A stretch of DNA of 64,000 bases from Mesoterricola silvestris (GTDB lineage: Bacteria; Acidobacteriota; Holophagae; Holophagales; Holophagaceae), in the NCBI RefSeq assembly GCF_030295405.1, contig NZ_AP027080.1:4076001-4140000 (forward strand), written 5' to 3'. The position numbers and the translations under genes are program-made. This document shows positions 60,596-64,000 of the stretch, piece by piece; positions within the stretch are counted from its first letter, which is position 1; every line of letters begins with the position of its first letter. Under the pieces are notes generated by a model. The model worked only from the letters and a program-made list of their open reading frames with translations. It was not told where the DNA came from and did not search any database.

Positions 60596-61009
60596 TTAGA
60601 GCCAGTTGATGTCGGTGCCGGCGGGAAGGTGGGGGGTGAAGATGGAGAGGTACTGGAGGTTCTCCTCCAGGGCGCGGGTGTCGTGGACGATGCCCCGGGG
60701 GCAGACGTGGACGTCGCCCATCTTCACGGGCTTCCACTCGCCGTTCACGAGGATCTCGCCCTTGCCGCCCACCACGATCACGTACTCGTCGCACACGGTG
60801 TGGAAGTGGGTGCCCACCTGGGTGCCCTTGACGGCGGTGCGCACCATCAGCTGGGTGCGGGGGCAGTCGAAGGCCACCACGCTGTCCACGCCCTTCTCGG
60901 GCAGGGTGCGCTTGGCATACTCGTCGCGCAGGTGCAGCAGGATGGATTCGGCCGGGGTGGAATCCACCAGGCCTTTCAGGGTTCCGGGTTCATAGCCGGT
61001 GAGGGGCAT
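60596..61009 (-). CDS. Cupin-domain protein
   Basis: 137 residues. A single cupin barrel: GTQVGTHFHTVCDEYVIVVGGKGEILVNG gives motif 1 with His-x-His and Glu; GDVHVCPRGIVHDTRAL gives motif 2 with the last His. The metal site looks complete. It starts 16 bp upstream of the aminotransferase start and follows the permease by 39 bp. Small cupins of this sort bind or isomerise organic acids; function here unknown. Confidence 0.87.
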   Translation of the reverse strand: MPLTGYEPGTLKGLVDSTPAESILLHLRDEYAKRTLPEKGVDSVVAFDCPRTQLMVRTAVKGTQVGTHFHTVCDEYVIVVGGKGEILVNGEWKPVKMGDVHVCPRGIVHDTRALEENLQYLSIFTPHLPAGTDINWL

Positions 61010-61048
61010 GGGGGGCTCTCCTATGCTGGGGCGGTTCGATTCTACCGC

Positions 61049-62713
61049 CTAAAGGGCGGCGGGCGCGGTGGGGAGGACGGCGGGGATGACGAAGGCCTGG
61101 AGCAGCACCAGGACGATCACCATGCAGAGGAGGATCATGGAATATTTGAGCGTCTTGCGGAAAATGTCGGTCTCCTTGCCCACCAGGCCCACGGCGGCGC
61201 AGGCCACGGCGATGCTCTGGGGGGAGATGAGCTTGCCCATGACGCCTCCGAAGAGGTTGGCGCTGGTGGTGAGGACGGGATTCATTCCCAGGTGCATGGC
61301 GGTCACCTGCTGGAGCTTGCCGAACAGGGCGGCCGAGGAGGTGACGGATCCGGTGAGGAACACGCCCACGAGGCCGATGATGGGCGAGAAGATGGGGAAG
61401 GCCATGCCCGTGAGCTGCGCGAAGGCCAGGCCCAGGGTGAAGGACATGCCCGAGTAGTTGGCGAGGAAGCCCAGGCCGATGACCGAGGCCAGGGTGACGA
61501 GGGCGAAGCGCAGCTGCCTGAAGGTCTTGAGGAAGACCCGGGTGCCCGTGGCGGGGCCGATGCCCAGGACCGCCATGGAGATGAGGGAGGAGATGAACAT
61601 GGCCGTGCCGGGCGCGATGAGCCAGTCCCAGCGGTAGTTGGCGCCGTACAAGGCGGGCTTGGCGACGATGGGGGCGGACTTGAAGACCACGCCGTTGAGC
61701 CAGGGCCAGCTGGGGACCATGACGAACCAGTGGTGGGCCTTGGTGCAGTAGGCCTTGAAGGCGGGGGTGCCCCAGATGCCCATGACCACCATGAGGATGA
61801 GGAAGGGGGACCAGGCCTTGAAGATCTGGCCGGCAGAATAGGTGCCCGAGGCCGCGGCGTGGCTGGCGGCGGTGTCCTCCGGGAAGGTCCAGGTGACCGA
61901 GGGCTGCCAGAAGCGCAGGAAGATCACGAGGCAGAGCAGGGACACCACGGAGGCCACGATGGCGGGCAGTTCGGGGCCGAACCACGTGGAGATCGCGAAG
62001 GAGGCGGCGGCGTAGCTCACGCCGGCCACGAGGCAGGCCGGGATCACTTCCTTGGCGCGCCGGAAACCCACCATGACCACCACCAGGAAGAAGGGGATGA
62101 TCAGGGCCATGAAGGCCATGTCGATGCCCACGGCCCGGGCCATGGTGGTCGCGGGGATGCCGGTGACCGTGGACATCATCATGGTCGGCACGCCCACGGG
62201 CCCGAAGGGCACGGGCGGGGTGTTGGCCACCAGGCAGATGACGGCCGCCGGCAGGGCCGGGAAGCCCAGACCGATGAGCATGGCCGCGGCCACCGCCACG
62301 GGCGCGCCCTGCCCCGCCACGCCTTCCATGAAGGCTGAGAAGGAGAACGCGATGAGCAGCGCCTGGATGCGCCGGTCGGGGGACAGCGAGGAGATGGAGC
62401 TCTTGATGATCTCGAACTGCCCGCTCTCCACGGTGAGGTTGAAGAGGAACACCGCCGTGAGGATGATCCAGCCGATGGGGAAGAGCCCGGTCACCATGCC
62501 CAGGGCCGAGGCCGACAGGGCCGCGCTCACGGGCATGCGGTACACCAGGACGCTGATGGCGACGGTGATCAGGAGCGTCACCGGACCGGCCACGTGGCCC
62601 TTCATGCGCTTGACCGCCAAGGCCCAGAAGAGGAAGAAGATGGGGATGGCCACCACCAGGGCCGTCAGGAGCAGGCTCCCGTTCAGGGCGGAATAGTTCT
62701 GGTTCCACTGCAT
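61049..62713 (-). CDS. L-lactate permease (LctP family)
   Basis: 554 residues, about fourteen membrane helices. Family marks: FLFWALAVKRMKGHVAG, FPIGWIILTAVFLFNLTVESGQFEIIKSSI, FSFSAFMEGVAGQGAPVAVAAAMLIGLGF, NTPPVPFGPVGVP, and FLTGSVTSSAALFGKLQ. It should take up lactate or glycolate with protons. First gene of the operon. A strong σ70 promoter lies ~145 bp upstream, giving a ~135-nt leader in which no known element was recognised. Confidence 0.95.
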   Translation of the reverse strand: MQWNQNYSALNGSLLLTALVVAIPIFFLFWALAVKRMKGHVAGPVTLLITVAISVLVYRMPVSAALSASALGMVTGLFPIGWIILTAVFLFNLTVESGQFEIIKSSISSLSPDRRIQALLIAFSFSAFMEGVAGQGAPVAVAAAMLIGLGFPALPAAVICLVANTPPVPFGPVGVPTMMMSTVTGIPATTMARAVGIDMAFMALIIPFFLVVVMVGFRRAKEVIPACLVAGVSYAAASFAISTWFGPELPAIVASVVSLLCLVIFLRFWQPSVTWTFPEDTAASHAAASGTYSAGQIFKAWSPFLILMVVMGIWGTPAFKAYCTKAHHWFVMVPSWPWLNGVVFKSAPIVAKPALYGANYRWDWLIAPGTAMFISSLISMAVLGIGPATGTRVFLKTFRQLRFALVTLASVIGLGFLANYSGMSFTLGLAFAQLTGMAFPIFSPIIGLVGVFLTGSVTSSAALFGKLQQVTAMHLGMNPVLTTSANLFGGVMGKLISPQSIAVACAAVGLVGKETDIFRKTLKYSMILLCMVIVLVLLQAFVIPAVLPTAPAAL

Positions 62714-62854
62714 GGTGCGGTCCTTTCACTCACGGGGTTTGGACGGTCCGGTACCCGCCCCGGGGTCGGGGTCGGAACCGGAGGTTCGACGAAGGGTCAC
62801 GGGGCCTCGCTGGCGCGCGTATCACGAGGTGAGGCAATGGCTGGGGATGCGAGA

Positions 62855-62883
62855 ATTAGAGAGCCGAGGGTCTTTTGTGTCAA
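62855..62883 (-). promoter_or_regulatory. Near-consensus σ70 promoter of the lactate operon
   Basis: On the minus strand TTGACA (62883-62878) and TCTAAT (62860-62855) are exactly 17 bp apart, 6 of 6 and 5 of 6 matches. The start site would be near 62848. Confidence 0.75.
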
Positions 62884-62893
62884 GTTGTTATAT

Positions 62894-62907
62894 TTATAAA
62901 TTTATAA
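62894..62907. promoter_or_regulatory. AT palindrome upstream of the -35 box
   Basis: TTATAAATTTATAA is a perfect 14-bp palindrome 10 bp upstream of the lctP -35 element, in strongly GC-rich surroundings. It could be an operator or an UP-like element. Confidence 0.45.
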
Positions 62908-63011
62908 GCCGAGCGGCGGATGCAGGACCCGCCTTGCGGATCTATTAAAATACCGGCCACCCGGTTTGCCCCCGCCCGGGCCCGGCCCCCGGGTCCGGTA
63001 TGCTCGAAGGG

Positions 63012-64000
63012 ATGTCCATTGCCGCCACCCGTCCCCACAGCTTCCGCACCACCGCCATCATCATCGCCTGCGCCCTGTTCATGGAGCAGCTGGACTCCAC
63101 CGTCCTGGCCACGGCCCTGCCCACCATGGCCCGGAGCTTCGGCGTCTCCCCCCTGCACATGAGCGCGGCCCTGACGGCCTACCTCCTGGGCCTGGCCATC
63201 TTCATCCCGGCCAGCGGCTACTTCGCGGACCGGTTCGGGGCGCGGCGCATCTTCCGCCTGGCGATCCTGGTGTTCACTGCGGGGTCGGTGCTGTGCGGCC
63301 AATGCGGCAGCCTCCTCTTCCTGGTGGGGGCCCGGTTCCTGCAAGGCATGGGCGGCGCCATGATGGTGCCCGTGGGCCGGCTGGTGCTGCTGCGCACCGT
63401 GGCCCGCAAAGACATGGTCTCGGCCATGTCCTGGTTCACGGTCCCCGCCCTCCTGGGGCCCGTGGTGGGGCCGCCCATGGGGGGCTTTCTCGTGACGTAC
63501 CTCTCCTGGCGCTGGATCTTCTACATCAACGTGCCCATCGGGATCCTCGGCATCTGGCTGGCCACCCTCTACATCGAGGACATCAAGGAGGAGGACCCGG
63601 GGAGGTTCGACCTGCCGGGCTTCGTCCTCTCCTGCACCTCGCTGTCCTGCCTCATGTACGGCCTGGAGATGGGCAGCCGCGGCGGGGGCATCTCCCTGGG
63701 CACGACCCTCCTGGTCATCGGCATCGGCCTGGCGGCGGGCGTCGCCTACCTCCTGCACGCCCGCGGCGCCTCCCATCCGATCCTGGACTTCTCCATGATG
63801 CGCATCCCCACCTTCGGGATCTCGGTCATCGGCGGATCCCTGACCCGCATCACCGCGGGGGCCCTGCCCTTCCTGCTGCCCATGATGATGCAGCTGGGCT
63901 TCGGCATGTCGGCGGCCCGCAGCGGCCTCATCACCTTCAGCACCGCCGCGGGCTCCTTCCTCATGAAGATCGCCGCCCCGCCCATCCTGCGCCGCTTCGG
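63012..64000 (+). CDS. MFS exporter, DHA2 (EmrB/QacA) type, 5' part
   Basis: The frame runs off the right edge after ~330 residues. The first helix reads FRTTAIIIACALFMEQLDSTVLATALPTMARSFGVS, with the D-S-T-V-L-x-T-A-L-P motif of 14-helix drug exporters; the A-like loop is GYFADRFGARRIFRLAI and motif C appears in WFTVPALLGPVVGPPMGGFLVTY followed by LSWRWIFYINVPIG, also diagnostic. It should expel drugs or organic compounds with protons. The ATG at 63012 has GAAGG just before it; an in-frame ATG at 63000 is an alternative start. Confidence 0.9.
   Translation, partial: MSIAATRPHSFRTTAIIIACALFMEQLDSTVLATALPTMARSFGVSPLHMSAALTAYLLGLAIFIPASGYFADRFGARRIFRLAILVFTAGSVLCGQCGSLLFLVGARFLQGMGGAMMVPVGRLVLLRTVARKDMVSAMSWFTVPALLGPVVGPPMGGFLVTYLSWRWIFYINVPIGILGIWLATLYIEDIKEEDPGRFDLPGFVLSCTSLSCLMYGLEMGSRGGGISLGTTLLVIGIGLAAGVAYLLHARGASHPILDFSMMRIPTFGISVIGGSLTRITAGALPFLLPMMMQLGFGMSAARSGLITFSTAAGSFLMKIAAPPILRRF

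Larger units (their letters stand above)
62714..63011. other. Divergent control region between lctP-like and MFS genes
   Basis: About 298 bp. It holds the lctP promoter, a perfect AT palindrome and a TTAAAAT patch (62944-62950) that may belong to the MFS promoter. Nothing else recognised. Confidence 0.5.

Overview
The window is one continuous stretch of high-GC chromosome with dense, mostly overlapping genes. The best guess for its source is an acidobacterium of the Holophagae type (Geothrix/Mesoterricola-like). This is an inference from gene content: an ADOP-class FtsX/MacB permease, σ54-dependent regulators, a PIG-L/sodium-symporter operon, a SAM-I/IV-type riboswitch before metK, and very high GC. 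No rRNA, tRNA, CRISPR array, prophage or intact insertion sequence was found.

Layout. 1-1.05 kb: the 3' end of a molybdopterin oxidoreductase and a small secreted protein. 1.07-8.3 kb (minus): a five-gene operon of membrane-fusion adaptor, ABC ATPase, ADOP permease, NtrC-type response regulator and histidine kinase. A good σ54 promoter and twin activator-like sites precede it. 8.3-11.1 kb: an acyl-lipid desaturase and a PAS-GAF-GGDEF diguanylate cyclase. 11.2-18.6 kb (minus): an MdtABC-like RND efflux operon (adaptor plus two permeases, each junction a 4-nt overlap) with no outer-membrane partner. 18.6-22.1 kb: an AT-richer island of small secreted proteins of unknown function. 22.1-25.1 kb: a secreted lipoprotein with six Ig-like repeats and a pectate-lyase-like beta-helix. 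25.3-29.2 kb: phosphofructokinase, glutaryl-CoA-dehydrogenase-like protein, an unknown protein and a hotdog-fold protein.

29.2-32.7 kb holds an aromatic amino acid operon. A 33-residue leader peptide rich in Phe and Tyr and a strong intrinsic terminator (an attenuator) precede a chorismate mutase-prephenate dehydratase-ACT-DAHP synthase fusion and an overlapping aminotransferase. 32.7-34.0 kb: metK with its SAM riboswitch. 34.0-38.9 kb (minus): PIG-L deacetylase, a 37-residue membrane peptide, a sodium:solute symporter and a DinB-like protein. 39.5-45.3 kb: MBL-fold hydrolase, a FAN1-like VRR-NUC nuclease with an HD hydrolase, an ExoD-like protein, and a divergent HxlR/nitroreductase pair. 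45.4-50.1 kb: the PrkA-YeaH-SpoVR stress operon.

50.6-59.0 kb is a nitrogen-assimilation block: the glutamate synthase large subunit, a divergent NifA-like σ54 activator, and amtB-PII behind a good σ54 promoter. A shared CATTTTTGT motif lies in both control regions, which suggests that the NifA-like protein runs a local nitrogen regulon. The PII protein lacks the uridylylated Tyr51. 59.4-62.9 kb (minus): lactate permease, cupin and class V aminotransferase, behind a near-consensus σ70 promoter. The window ends inside a DHA2-type MFS exporter.

Several intergenic regions carry dispersed repeats that genes do not explain. One ~215-bp family lies at 25.06, 43.86 and (as a palindrome) 56.65 kb. 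Two unrelated twin inverted repeats lie at 38.99-39.49 kb and 59.06-59.42 kb; each copy carries a hairpin.
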